A stretch of DNA of 64,000 nt from Cellvibrionaceae bacterium. GTDB lineage: Bacteria; Pseudomonadota; Gammaproteobacteria; Pseudomonadales; Cellvibrionaceae. Positions 19,730 through 28,153 of this stretch are shown here, piece by piece (position 1 is the first letter of the stretch; every line of letters starts with the position of its first letter). The notes beneath the pieces were generated by a model. The model saw only the letters and a list, made by a program, of their open reading frames with translations, ran no database searches and was not told where the DNA came from. Where the stretch lies: the NCBI GenBank assembly GCA_028281575.1, contig JANQJP010000064.1:103177-167176 (forward strand), in the 5' to 3' direction. The translations under genes and the position numbers were made by a program.

Positions 19730-20806
19730 ATGACGCAAAAAAATAACTACAATAATCCTATGACGTCTAACACCCTCGACCCAGAAACCATCATACAACA
19801 GCAGTTTACCCACTGGACTGTTTTTGATCGCTTCGAAGCATCAGAACAATTTCACGATCTCAATATTCACTTGAGCGGTATCGCAGCAAAAAATACTTCT
19901 GACGCAGTTGCAACCGGCAGCGCTGGCAGCCTTATTCAAGCGGAAACACACCGCGCTAAATTCGAACTGCTCGAGCGCATGATCATTACCGATGCCATGG
20001 AAACTCCCAGCAATTCCGTCCCACTGCTAAATAACACATTGGAAATCGACGGGCGCAACATAAGCATAGAAACGCTCTTTCCTGAATCACCGTCGCCCGA
20101 ACACTATCAATGGTCAAAATCAAATGGCATTGCATTGCATACTTCACTGGCCAAGGCTTGCGAATCAGCCAGTTTAGAATTGGTCGAGCGCGATCAAGTA
20201 CTTGCAAGCTGGTACGGTGCGAGTTGTCCCCAGTTTATTGAAACCGCGTTAATCAACGACATCAGCTCTAAGTTAGAGGCTTTTTACATGACCGTTTGCG
20301 TTCGCTTTAACGATGAACTTGCTTTCGCTAACGGTAAGCCCGTTTTTGTCTACGGTGTGTTCCTACTCCCGCGGGATAATCATCACGTGCTCCATATGGG
20401 ATTCGGTGCCGCATTTGACGAAGAACTTGGCATTTTAAAAGCCAAGCACGAGCTAGTGCAGCGACTCGGCTTTTTAAGCGATGCAGAGCCAGTGGAGGAA
20501 CTGGTCGAAGTGGAGCCAACGCCAGACTTTCATTTGGAGTACTTTCTCCAAGCTCATACATATGGACACATTGCAAACTGGATAAACGGTAAGTTTTTTC
20601 AGAAGGAAAAGAAGCGAACGCCCAGCACAGAAAATCAGATAGACTATGCACTTATTTATGGAGGCAACAAAAATAACACCGCTGCTACAGACTTTTTTGT
20701 CGTAAAAGCATTAAGCCAAAACCTGATTCCACTGGTATTTGGGAACCGGGACTATTCAGCCTACTTAGATACTGCGCGAGGCACCCAGATTCACCCAGTC
20801 TCCTGA
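19730..20806 (+). CDS. YcaO-domain protein (ATP-dependent peptide backbone cyclodehydratase/thioamidase family)
   Basis: A 358-residue protein with YcaO hallmarks. HRAKFELLER matches the ExxER helix. SNGIALHTSLAKACESASLELVERD corresponds to the SNG...A..E..ERD ATP/Mg site, and KAKHELVQR is the late ExxQR helix. The C-terminus reads IHPVS, resembling the HPFP-type ends. YcaO enzymes activate backbone amides with ATP to form azolines, thioamides or amidines in RiPPs. No ThiF-like or TfuA partner is visible nearby. The first ATG (19730) lacks a Shine-Dalgarno and abuts the terminator. An ATG at 19760 (MTSNTLDPE) is an alternative start. Confidence 0.82.
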   Translation: MTQKNNYNNPMTSNTLDPETIIQQQFTHWTVFDRFEASEQFHDLNIHLSGIAAKNTSDAVATGSAGSLIQAETHRAKFELLERMIITDAMETPSNSVPLLNNTLEIDGRNISIETLFPESPSPEHYQWSKSNGIALHTSLAKACESASLELVERDQVLASWYGASCPQFIETALINDISSKLEAFYMTVCVRFNDELAFANGKPVFVYGVFLLPRDNHHVLHMGFGAAFDEELGILKAKHELVQRLGFLSDAEPVEELVEVEPTPDFHLEYFLQAHTYGHIANWINGKFFQKEKKRTPSTENQIDYALIYGGNKNNTAATDFFVVKALSQNLIPLVFGNRDYSAYLDTARGTQIHPVS

Positions 20807-21006
20807 AAACCGCAGTATGCAGTTTGGACGCGCCGAGTGAGCTTCTTCTCTTCTATCTCTACTCATGTCAACCGAGAGTAATTCGCCTGAATGACAGCCC
20901 CAGGTTGTCTATACTGAAATCAGGTTTCTATCTGTTCTTTCGTTAAAACCGCTCCACTTTGCTTCATATTTCATTTCGTCGACTGGACACGTACGAGGGT
21001 ATTTGC

Positions 21007-22641
21007 ATGATCAATTGGTTAACGAGCCAATCCATGGGAGTAAAAACCACCATTTTGCTAGTAGCACTGGCTGTACAGGTATTTACGCCTATTTTCGGCG
21101 CGATCGAATTGTCCAAAGCCACCAAGTTTACATTCCTCGAACGCGAACATATCGTGCTCACCAACCTGGTTAAAGAGCGCCTCGACGACCTCCATAAGGA
21201 AAAAGACGCCAATGCAACAAACCAACTACTGTTTGCGCGCTCCTTCAATCGCGAAAAAATGGGTATCAAAAGCCTCATCACTGAAATTAAGAAGCAGCCG
21301 GAAGAATGCTTGAGAACCGTCAATATGATGGAAGTGATGCTCTTTCGCATGGTCGGTTTTGGCAAAGCGATCGACCTTTGTCATGAAGATATTAGAGACA
21401 CCAATGAAGCGCTGACGTTAATCGCAAACTTTGAGTCCGGCAGAAACACCGATAGAACACTTTTAGTACAGCAACTGGACCCGATTATGGAGAAAATATC
21501 GGAAACATCGCTGACCTTTGCCAATATCATTCCGCAGATTGTTGCTTTTGTGCAAACACTGATCGTGGTCATGATTATTACCACTTCGGCGGTAAACGCA
21601 TTTTTGGTATTTACCATTATGCGCGACCTTAAATGCCGTATTTCACTTATTGCGCAGAAGTTTAAACATATTAGCGAAACCAACGACCTGACCATGCGCA
21701 CCGACTTATCGAATGCGACGCAAACAAGTAACGACGAGGTCGCGCAAGTCTGCAGTGCATTCAATAAAATGATGGGCAAATTTGAATCGGTGGTACGATC
21801 GATCACTGAGAATAGTGACAAGCTCACCGAAGCAACTCAGGCTTTGTATCAACACTCTGAAGCAACTAACGCGCAAGCTAATCAACAGCACACAGAAACC
21901 GATATGGTTGCTACTGCGGCCACTGAAATGGCGACGGCAGTCGAAGAAATTGCACAAAACACTAACCACGCGGTAAACGCGGCACAACAAGGCTATGACC
22001 ATGCCCAGACAGGACGCAATGCAGTAAATACCGCAATTGAATCCGTTAACCGGCTTTCAGGCGAACTCGAAAAAATGGCCGAAGTCGTCTCTCAACTCGA
22101 TACAGATACAACAGCCATTGGTGGTGTATTGGATGTGATTCGGGGTGTTGCCGAACAGACCAATTTACTGGCACTCAATGCAGCCATTGAAGCCGCGCGC
22201 GCCGGCGAACAGGGCAGGGGCTTTGCCGTGGTTGCCGACGAAGTTCGCTCTCTGGCATCGAGAACTCAGGAATCTACTGAAGAGATTCATCAGATGATTG
22301 AGCAGCTTAGAGCCGGTGCAACACAAGCAGTAGAAGCGATGCAGACAAATAAAGATGCTGCAGCATATACCATCAGCGAAATTAATGTCGCGGGTGACAC
22401 CTTGGCCAATATATCCGGCGCCACTGAAATGATCCGAGATATGAGCTTACAAATCGCCACCGCGACTGAAGAGCAAACCGGCGTTGTTGGCGAAATACAA
22501 AAGAATTTAACCAACATTCAAGCGCTGTCTGAAGAAACCACACAAGCGGCATCGAATATTCATAGTGCTTCAGAAAATATTTCCAGCTCGACGGAAAATA
22601 TGAAGGGGGCGGTGAGTACTTTTATTATTAGTAAATCTTAA
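21007..22641 (+). CDS. Methyl-accepting chemotaxis protein
   Basis: A 544-residue chemoreceptor with TM1 at about 10-32, a periplasmic helical sensor of about 150 residues, TM2 around [19 protein letters not shown], a HAMP linker, and the cytoplasmic signalling hairpin. The hairpin tip [19 protein letters not shown] and following [15 protein letters not shown] are near-invariant in MCPs. The ATG at 21007 has GAGGG eight bases upstream, so the in-frame ATG at 20959 is rejected. No C-terminal CheR-binding pentapeptide is present. It is monocistronic; the ligand cannot be predicted. The preceding 200 bp hold no recognisable feature. Confidence 0.92.
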   Translation: MINWLTSQSMGVKTTILLVALAVQVFTPIFGAIELSKATKFTFLEREHIVLTNLVKERLDDLHKEKDANATNQLLFARSFNREKMGIKSLITEIKKQPEECLRTVNMMEVMLFRMVGFGKAIDLCHEDIRDTNEALTLIANFESGRNTDRTLLVQQLDPIMEKISETSLTFANIIPQIVAFVQTLIVVMIITTSAVNAFLVFTIMRDLKCRISLIAQKFKHISETNDLTMRTDLSNATQTSNDEVAQVCSAFNKMMGKFESVVRSITENSDKLTEATQALYQHSEATNAQANQQHTETDMVATAATEMATAVEEIAQNTNHAVNAAQQGYDHAQTGRNAVNTAIESVNRLSGELEKMAEVVSQLDTDTTAIGGVLDVIRGVAEQTNLLALNAAIEAARAGEQGRGFAVVADEVRSLASRTQESTEEIHQMIEQLRAGATQAVEAMQTNKDAAAYTISEINVAGDTLANISGATEMIRDMSLQIATATEEQTGVVGEIQKNLTNIQALSEETTQAASNIHSASENISSSTENMKGAVSTFIISKS

Positions 22642-22683
22642 CAAACACTTTATATCGAACTTTTTAGGCCAAGGTAAGATTTA

Positions 22684-23871
22684 TCAATAATCTGTAGATA
22701 CCTCGAAATCTGCAACGCCGCATGCTTCAAACAGCCTTATAAACGTCTCGACTATTTCAGGAGGCATGTCTAGACTTATACTGAAGTTGTTATTGTCGTG
22801 CTCCCACTCCTCGAACAAAAAGCATTCCATTCCCAAGCCGGAGTTTTCGACGATGGCATCCACAGCCCGTTTTGCTGATTCACCAAATATTCCAATAGCT
22901 TTTTGAAAATAAGCTTCCTGGCACTCATATTCAAGTGTTTCACATATATTAATCCACTTATCTATATCTTGATCTTTAACAACAAACGAAAAGCAAAAAC
23001 ATTGTGACATTTTCCAGGTCCCGTGCCTATCGACGTACGTACGGATATTAGACAGTGGTGAGTCAGCACCAACAGAATCCAGATAATATATTAATTTTTC
23101 TGCGACTTTTTTTCGCTCACAATTCAGTGGTGATAACGTCTCACAGTAATGTAAAGACTGTTGAATCAGCCTTCCTATCATTGCATAAATTGCTCCCCAA
23201 TGTTCGCGATCAAGCGTTTTCTTTTCCATTTCATGTTGTTCAATCAGTGTTGTCGCACTAGACAAAAAAGTTTGATCAAAAAATATTGGGTCGATATACT
23301 CAATCATCGAAACGAAAAAATCTATTTTGGCTAACCAAAACCGGTACGCAGGAATATTCTCCTTTGCAACGCGTTTGTCAGGAACTTTCATAGCAAGTAC
23401 CAGACGCTGCCCTAGCACTAAAAAAAACCATGTTTTACGCACCCATAAGGCTCGGGGCTTCTCTTCTCGGCCGATAAGCGTGGGCATTTTTCTCGACGGA
23501 TCGAAGACCTTCCCAAAAAAGAAGTCAAATAACTCTCCTCTTCTCTCGTATGACAGGCCTGGCCAATTTTCAATATTCAAAGAAAATAAAGCGATAATGC
23601 TGCCGAACTGTGATTCATCGCATACACGCTCATCAATGAGAGAAAAACAATTCTTGATTGCGTCCAAATTTGAAGAGGGAAAATACTGAATTATCGCGCT
23701 GGGATACTTCATAACATAAGTGTTCAACTTCCCAGTAAAGAAGTAAGACTTAATTGCTTCCAGCTCTTTTTTATTGTTGTTAAGCGCAAGCCTGGACTCG
23801 ATAGAAAGCCACAACGCATCACGCGACTTCATCCACTCTGGATCATTTACAAAACTTAAATCATATTTCAT
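22684..23871 (-). CDS. Unknown protein, 395 residues
   Basis: I do not recognise a family. The product is soluble, rich in Phe, Trp and Tyr, predicted mostly helical, and acidic toward the C-terminus (EEWEHDNNNFSISLDMPPEIVETFIRLFEAC). No signal peptide, membrane helix, P-loop or nuclease motif is apparent. It is encoded alone at the edge of the repeat and toxin-antitoxin region, with a tail-to-tail chemoreceptor on one side and a repeat cluster directly upstream of its start. Lower GC and this setting suggest accessory DNA, where defence or immunity roles are common, but nothing specific supports one. Confidence 0.6.
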   Translation of the reverse strand: MKYDLSFVNDPEWMKSRDALWLSIESRLALNNNKKELEAIKSYFFTGKLNTYVMKYPSAIIQYFPSSNLDAIKNCFSLIDERVCDESQFGSIIALFSLNIENWPGLSYERRGELFDFFFGKVFDPSRKMPTLIGREEKPRALWVRKTWFFLVLGQRLVLAMKVPDKRVAKENIPAYRFWLAKIDFFVSMIEYIDPIFFDQTFLSSATTLIEQHEMEKKTLDREHWGAIYAMIGRLIQQSLHYCETLSPLNCERKKVAEKLIYYLDSVGADSPLSNIRTYVDRHGTWKMSQCFCFSFVVKDQDIDKWINICETLEYECQEAYFQKAIGIFGESAKRAVDAIVENSGLGMECFLFEEWEHDNNNFSISLDMPPEIVETFIRLFEACGVADFEVSTDY

Positions 23872-23950
23872 TATTATCTTTGCGTCAGCATTGACCTATT
23901 TACCCGAAATAGCGTTTTCTGTTGCTTAACCCTCTGTTGGAAAACTTAAA

Positions 23951-24110
23951 GCCTTAAAGCTAACACCCACTGTACCACTTGTGCTTTAAATTCAGGGTAG
24001 TGACAGCTTAAAGCTGACACCCACTGTACCACGTGCGTTTTAAATTCAGGCTAGTGATGTAGCCTTCTTTAGCGTGGGTGTCACGTTTAATTCTGTCACG
24101 TTTAATTCTG
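23951..24110. repeat. REP-like repeat cluster (one partial plus one full unit)
   Basis: The full unit at about 24007-24094 runs from CTTAAAGCTGACACCCACTG through TTTTAAATTCAGG to CTTTAGCGTGGGTGTCACG. The ends carry the inverted pair GACACCCAC/GTGGGTGTC. A left-half copy precedes it (23953-24000) and a TGTCACGTTTAATTC tail is duplicated at its end. The same unit recurs at 24985, 26822 (partial), 27514, and as separated halves around the RAYT gene. It lies between the unknown gene and HigA and explains that gap. Confidence 0.75.
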
Positions 24111-24124
24111 GTTATTTCTCCAAC

Positions 24125-24421
24125 TTAACCATGACCATGTAACGCGCGGACGGCATGCTCAGGGTCGGCGTCTAAGATTCGCAGCAAGGTTTTAGCGGGG
24201 CCGGTGGGTTGTCGGCGGCCTTGCTCCCAGTTTTCCAGTGTTCGTTTACTCACGCCAATCAGCATGGCAAAGCGATTCTGACTCAAACCCACTTTTTCAC
24301 GGATCACCTTAACTTCTGGTTCCGGAAACTCGGTCACTCGGGCAGCGGCTTTTTTGCCTTGGACGATTTCGTCCATTTCCTGCACGCTAGCCAGCAACTC
24401 ATCGAACATTTCATTTTTCAT
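24125..24421 (-). CDS. higA: HigA-type XRE antitoxin
   Basis: A 98-residue helix-turn-helix protein. The DNA-binding part is VIREKVGLSQNRFAMLIGVSKRTLENWEQGRRQP with a short tail. The N-terminus FDELLASVQEMDEI is the usual toxin-binding segment of HigA2-like antitoxins. The ATG at 24421 is preceded by AGGTGG, better than an in-frame upstream ATG at 24436. It overlaps the end of the upstream toxin gene by 11 bp, the typical higBA order (toxin first). It should neutralise the toxin and autoregulate the operon. Confidence 0.88.
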   Translation of the reverse strand: MKNEMFDELLASVQEMDEIVQGKKAAARVTEFPEPEVKVIREKVGLSQNRFAMLIGVSKRTLENWEQGRRQPTGPAKTLLRILDADPEHAVRALHGHG

Positions 24422-24734
24422 CTGACCACCTCTCAACTATCAGTTTCAGTGCTTTCTTCTGCTCCGGTGTTAGGTCTTCCTGTTCACTTTTCGGATAGAC
24501 ATACAACATGTAGATATGCTCGTTCTTCGTCATCCAGTAGTAAATCGCCCTAACACCACCACTTTTACCCGTACCTTCAAGCTTCCAGCGAACCTTTCTC
24601 AAACCACCAGTGCCTTGGATGATCGCGCCCATATCAGGCCGATTTACCAGGGCTTCTTGCAGCTCTTTGTATTCGTCATCGCTCATCAACTCTTTGATGC
24701 GGCAAGTGAATACACTTGTCTCTATGATTATCAT
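24411..24734 (-). CDS. higB: HigB/RelE-type toxin
   Basis: A 107-residue RelE-superfamily protein, first gene of a toxin-antitoxin pair. Typical features are the strand GGLRKVRWKLEGTGKSGGVRAIYYW followed by HIYMLYVYPKSEQEDLTPEQKK, with basic residues (Lys/Arg) at the expected mRNA-cleavage positions. Such toxins cut ribosome-bound mRNA. The following antitoxin gene overlaps its 3' end by 11 bp. It sits between two repeat clusters in the accessory zone, in keeping with mobility. Confidence 0.88.
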   Translation of the reverse strand: MIIIETSVFTCRIKELMSDDEYKELQEALVNRPDMGAIIQGTGGLRKVRWKLEGTGKSGGVRAIYYWMTKNEHIYMLYVYPKSEQEDLTPEQKKALKLIVERWSDEK

Positions 24735-24889
24735 AACAATTTATGATACGCCAATGGCGTATTATGTCTAGTTTAGTCTTTTTCTGCAGATTTTGCCTCC
24801 AACGCAAACATCAGTGCTTCTTCTGTGGCTTCTGGCTCGTTATCAGCCCTTACTCGAAGTGGCGCGCTACATGTGGTGAGAATTTCAAA

Positions 24890-25104
24890 GCTAAAGGATT
24901 TGCCATCCTTAGCGTGGATGTCTCTTTAGGGGTCGGATGTCTTTTTAGGGATCGATAAAGCAGATATCTGCCCCATTTTCCAGAACTTAAAGCTGACACT
25001 CTCTATACTACGTGTGTTTTGAATTCAGAAGTAATGATTTGATTTTTCTTAGAGTGGGTGTCTTATTTATTTTTTACTTAGAGTGGGTGTCTTATTTATT
25101 TTAT
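24890..25104. repeat. REP-like repeat, degenerate half plus full unit with duplicated right end
   Basis: A degraded right half lies at about 24905-24955 (CCTTAGCGTGGATGTCTCTT, with GGATGTCTTTTTAGG repeated). The full unit at 24985-25104 starts ACTTAAAGCTGACAC, and its right end CTTAGAGTGGGTGTCTTATT occurs twice in tandem. It fills the gap between HigB and the MipA gene. Confidence 0.7.
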
Positions 25105-25167
25105 TTATTCAAATCTGACACATCCATGTGTGGATATTTAAAGTACATTTAAAACTCTTTTGCTTAT

Positions 25168-26010
25168 TTAAAACCGATACCGCAACTGCAAGCTAGCTTC
25201 AAAAGTGAGCTCGCTTCCTTCGTCAGCGATAAGCGGACTGTCTGCCGCATCGCTCAGATAGTATTCCATATCCATACTGCCAAGCAGACTAAAACGATCC
25301 GAAAAATAATACTCGCGGGAAACATTCCATGTGAGCGACTTTAATCCACTCCCAGGCTGATAAATTGCGTAGCCGGTGCGCTGAGATTCTTCGGCGGTGA
25401 TACCAAATTCTGTATGCATATATTCACTGTCAGCACCGCTTAAATCAAAGGTGGTGCTGGTGCGCCAGCGCTCATCTGCTGAGAGCCGATCGTAACCGGC
25501 ACCTATAAACCAGACCAAGCCCTTATTGGCATCTCCGGTGAGATCCGGTTGTAATACGCCATAAAACGTCATACTCCCCATGCGTCGGGCCAACATAAAC
25601 TGGCCTTCTACCGTCGCATCGATAGTGTCTAACCCCGTCAGGGTAGAATCCTCCTCATCTTCTCGCCCTTCTTCATACTCTAAGAAAGCAAGAAGTTGCA
25701 TGTTCTGCGACAACTGAAAGGTCGCACCCAGCTCACCCAAGCTGACGTAATAGCGATGCCCGCCGCTTGTTCGGTAAAGCGCGCGCGCACTTATTGCCAA
25801 CCCGGATATATATTTATCTGAACCGGCATATGTCGGCTCGTATTCAGGCCCGCCACCAAGCTCAAAATGCCAACCTGTCTCAAAGCCCGACGCATACCAC
25901 GGGCTATCTGGATTCAGCGACAATGGATCAGCGGCGTGAACGGGTGTAGCAAAACATAATAAACCCAACAGAGGCAGTGCATTTAACGGTTTCAGGGATG
26001 CCAAAAACAT
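25168..26010 (-). CDS. MipA/OmpV-family outer-membrane protein
   Basis: A 280-residue beta-barrel precursor. The signal peptide ends at VHAADP. The mature part begins with the family pattern GWHFELGGGPEYEPTYAGSDKY, alternates hydrophobic and polar strands, and ends with the aromatic C-terminal Phe (LQLRYRF) recognised by BAM. MipA/OmpV proteins scaffold murein enzymes or serve as small-molecule channels. The gene is divergent from a membrane-bound LuxR-type regulator across a 218-bp gap, which suggests that regulator controls it. Confidence 0.87.
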   Translation of the reverse strand: MFLASLKPLNALPLLGLLCFATPVHAADPLSLNPDSPWYASGFETGWHFELGGGPEYEPTYAGSDKYISGLAISARALYRTSGGHRYYVSLGELGATFQLSQNMQLLAFLEYEEGREDEEDSTLTGLDTIDATVEGQFMLARRMGSMTFYGVLQPDLTGDANKGLVWFIGAGYDRLSADERWRTSTTFDLSGADSEYMHTEFGITAEESQRTGYAIYQPGSGLKSLTWNVSREYYFSDRFSLLGSMDMEYYLSDAADSPLIADEGSELTFEASLQLRYRF

Positions 26011-26228
26011 TGTTCAATCTCCTATTCGGTAAGCATTACGCAATCAAGGTGTTGGATTGCAGCCTAACGAAAGAGCAGCAATACACCATCCGACAGTCGT
26101 CCCATCAGCGCTGCCGCCGAGGATAAAGCAACGACGGTTTTGGCATCGAACATTTGTCCTATGCGCTCTGCGCACAACTTCTATAAACTAGCCGGAACAC
26201 ACTTTTGCGCTGACTTGCGCCCAGTACG

Positions 26229-26765
26229 GTGGGATACGTGAATAAGATCTTTGACCTGGAACGCACCTTGGTAGGCATAGCGTTGGCGGTGATATTTTTT
26301 TCTGCGCTCTTTGATTATGCAGAAGACATCTCAGAAGGTTCCAGCCATATGAACCTGATACTCGATACCTGTTTAAATATCTTCGTGATGGGTACACTGA
26401 TATATATTTGGCACAAACGGCCGCGCGCAACACAATCTCGCAATCGTCACCTTGAGCAGGTATTAAAACGCTCCCACAGCGATTTAAAACACTGGCAAGA
26501 GAAAGCCTCAGAGCTGTTAAAAAATTTGGGCGAAAAAATAAACGAACAGTTTGATGACTGGTGCTTGTCTCAGGCTGAAAAAGAAGTCGCCATGTTGCTA
26601 ATAAAAGGTTTGAGCACCAAAGAACTCGCGTATTGTAGAGGCACTAGCGAAAAGACCGTCAGACAACAAGCGAGCCAAATATACGCAAAAGCAAATCTCG
26701 ATAACCGCGCCGAACTTGCAGCGTTTTTCCTTGAAGACTTACTATTGCCCCCATTGCTCCGATAG
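26229..26765 (+). CDS. Membrane-anchored LuxR-type HTH regulator
   Basis: A 178-residue protein with two N-terminal hydrophobic segments (VGIALAVIFFSALFDYA and ILDTCLNIFVMGTLIYIW), a helical linker (about 65-110), and a LuxR/GerE helix-turn-helix at about 115-170 (LSQAEKEVAMLLIKGLSTKELAYCRGTSEKTVRQQASQIY). There is no receiver domain. The start is a GTG at 26229; the GTG at 26238, with GGTGGG before it, is equally plausible. Divergent placement suggests regulation of the MipA gene, perhaps in response to envelope state. Confidence 0.82.
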   Translation: MGYVNKIFDLERTLVGIALAVIFFSALFDYAEDISEGSSHMNLILDTCLNIFVMGTLIYIWHKRPRATQSRNRHLEQVLKRSHSDLKHWQEKASELLKNLGEKINEQFDDWCLSQAEKEVAMLLIKGLSTKELAYCRGTSEKTVRQQASQIYAKANLDNRAELAAFFLEDLLLPPLLR

Positions 26766-26821
26766 ACGAGAATAAATTCAATCATGATTAAAAAACTTTT
26801 TCCAGCAAAATAGAACGCAAG

Positions 26822-26844
26822 ACTTAAAGCTGACACCCACTGTA
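26822..26844 (+). repeat. Left end of the REP-like unit (partial copy)
   Basis: ACTTAAAGCTGACACCCACT followed by GTA matches the left 23 bp of the full units. A GTGGGG at about 26880 may be a decayed right end. The 153-bp gap between the LuxR gene and BrnA contains only this. Confidence 0.6.
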
Positions 26845-26918
26845 ACACTGGGTGATCAGTTCTCCGGTTAGCGCCAAGCGTGGGGAGAAGTCAGATGTCC
26901 ACCATAAAGAAGCGCTTT

Positions 26919-27170
26919 TTAGCGGTGCGTCTGACTCTCCATGTAGCTACGCAAGAGCTTATTGATTCGAGTCTGGTAGCCTGCCCCTTGAGATTTAAAC
27001 CACGTTAATACGTCTGCATCCAATCGCAAGGTAACAGGTTGCTTTGGTGGCACTTTGATTTCGGCATTCTGGAAGAAGGCATCATCCAGCTCCGGGATGT
27101 CGCTGGTGTCGATGTCTTTGTCTTCCATCTCCGCCAGGTGTTTCCAATCAGTTTTTGATACTTTGCTCAT
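26919..27170 (-). CDS. brnA: BrnA-type antitoxin
   Basis: An 83-residue ribbon-helix-helix/CopG-like antitoxin. The C-terminal part PVTLRLDADVLTWFKSQGAGYQTRINKLLRSYME is the canonical BrnA RHH domain. The acidic N-terminal part (DIDTSDIPELDDAFF) binds the toxin. It overlaps the toxin gene by 23 bp and follows it, as in known brnTA operons, and should autorepress the pair. Confidence 0.92.
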   Translation of the reverse strand: MSKVSKTDWKHLAEMEDKDIDTSDIPELDDAFFQNAEIKVPPKQPVTLRLDADVLTWFKSQGAGYQTRINKLLRSYMESQTHR

Positions 27171-27426
27171 AACTACGCACCTCGTATTTAGTTGCTTTTC
27201 GAGCCGAGATAATACGGATAGTGTCTTCGTATCGCTCTACATAGACCACAACGCCAATGAGCTGATGCATCCACCCAATGCCCACCCAGCGCTCTTCTTC
27301 ATAGTCTTCTCGGTCGTCCAACAAGGTCAACATCGGATGATTGAACATGTCTTTGACGTCGGCAAAATCGATTCCGTGTTTACGGATGTTGGTTCCGTTC
27401 TTGGCCTCATCCCATTCAAAGTGCAT
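27148..27426 (-). CDS. brnT: BrnT-type ribonuclease toxin
   Basis: A 92-residue RelE-fold toxin that opens with the BrnT signature FEWDEAKNGTNIRKHGIDFADV. It continues with YEEERWVGIGWMHQLIGVVVY and the RIISARKATKYEVRSYEQ terminus carrying the catalytic basic residues. Toxin first, antitoxin second, overlapping genes. This is the second TA pair in about 3 kb, again flanked by copies of the same repeat. Confidence 0.93.
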   Translation of the reverse strand: MHFEWDEAKNGTNIRKHGIDFADVKDMFNHPMLTLLDDREDYEEERWVGIGWMHQLIGVVVYVERYEDTIRIISARKATKYEVRSYEQSIKN

Positions 27427-27513
27427 GACAATCTCTGTATTTACATTTGTACATACATCTTACTCCAATGTTTCGTTGTCGTCATCATCTGATTCAACGG
27501 CTAAGAGTGATGT

Positions 27514-27603
27514 AACTTAAAGCTGACACCCTCTGTACCACGTGCGTTTTAAATTCAGGGTAGTATGTAGCCTTCTTTAGAGCGTGGGTGTCACGTTTAA
27601 TTC
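27514..27603. repeat. REP-like repeat, full unit
   Basis: A complete copy from ACTTAAAGCTGACACC to GCGTGGGTGTCACG with the internal TTTTAAATTCAGGG block, nearly identical to the copy at 24007. It separates BrnT from the putative immunity gene. Confidence 0.75.
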
Positions 27604-27612
27604 ATATATGTC

Positions 27613-27930
27613 TTATTTATATTTTTCAATCTGCTCAATAACCAGAGGCAAATTTTCTTTTAGCGATTCCAAATGAAACGACAAATGTTCGACAAGCTCA
27701 CTGTCAATCTCATATAACACCCCCACCAATGACTCCTTATTAATTTTTTCATCACCCTTGGAGATCAAATGGGAATCAATCAAAGCCACATAAGATAAAC
27801 ATATCGCATAAATATCAGAAAGATCTACGAAAATTGCGCTTCCTTTGAGATCTTCAGAAATATATGGCTCAATAGCTCGTCGAAAATTTTTTGCCAAATC
27901 AACTTCGTTTATTAATCGATCATTTTCCAT
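27613..27930 (-). CDS. Unknown 105-residue protein, candidate immunity protein
   Basis: A small acidic, helical protein (MENDRLINEVDLAKNFRRAI to LPLVIEQIEKYK) without recognised domain. Its start overlaps the end of the upstream toxin-tip remnant by 11 bp. That tight coupling is typical of a polymorphic toxin and its immunity gene. The size and acidic charge fit an immunity protein against a basic nuclease tip. No family match is claimed. Confidence 0.55.
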   Translation of the reverse strand: MENDRLINEVDLAKNFRRAIEPYISEDLKGSAIFVDLSDIYAICLSYVALIDSHLISKGDEKINKESLVGVLYEIDSELVEHLSFHLESLKENLPLVIEQIEKYK

Positions 27931-28068
27931 TTGGAAGACGCCTCCTTAACCTCTCCACTCTTTCCTCGAACGCTGTAATTTCTTTTTCCCAATGTTTCCT
28001 ATCTCTCGAATCTGGATCTTTATCAATTTTCTTTTTATGGTCTTCAATCTGTTTTTCTAACTTAGTCT
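27920..28068 (-). pseudogene. 3' remnant of a polymorphic-toxin gene, cut off at a REP-like end
   Basis: The last about 48 residues, from TKLEKQIEDHKKKIDKDPDS through HWEKEITAFEERVERLRRRL, resemble, from memory, the C-terminal end of RHS/polymorphic toxin tips. The frame runs on to 28399, but everything upstream of about 28068 is repeat sequence (antisense of GACACCCACTGTACC) and the antisense strand of the RAYT gene, so it is not native. The toxin gene body has therefore been lost at the junction with the RAYT element, leaving the tip end and its presumed immunity gene. Confidence 0.55.
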
Positions 28069-28088
28069 GACACCCACTGTACCACTTG
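28062..28088 (+). repeat. Left half of the REP-like unit, upstream flank of the RAYT gene
   Basis: TCTGACACCCACTGTACCAC followed by TTG matches the left end of the full units. Together with the right ends at 29284-29400 it brackets the RAYT gene. Confidence 0.65.
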
Positions 28089-28153
28089 CTGGCTATGTCA
28101 AATAACTGTATATTCAACCAGCATATGGATAGATAAACCTTCAAGGACGAACC

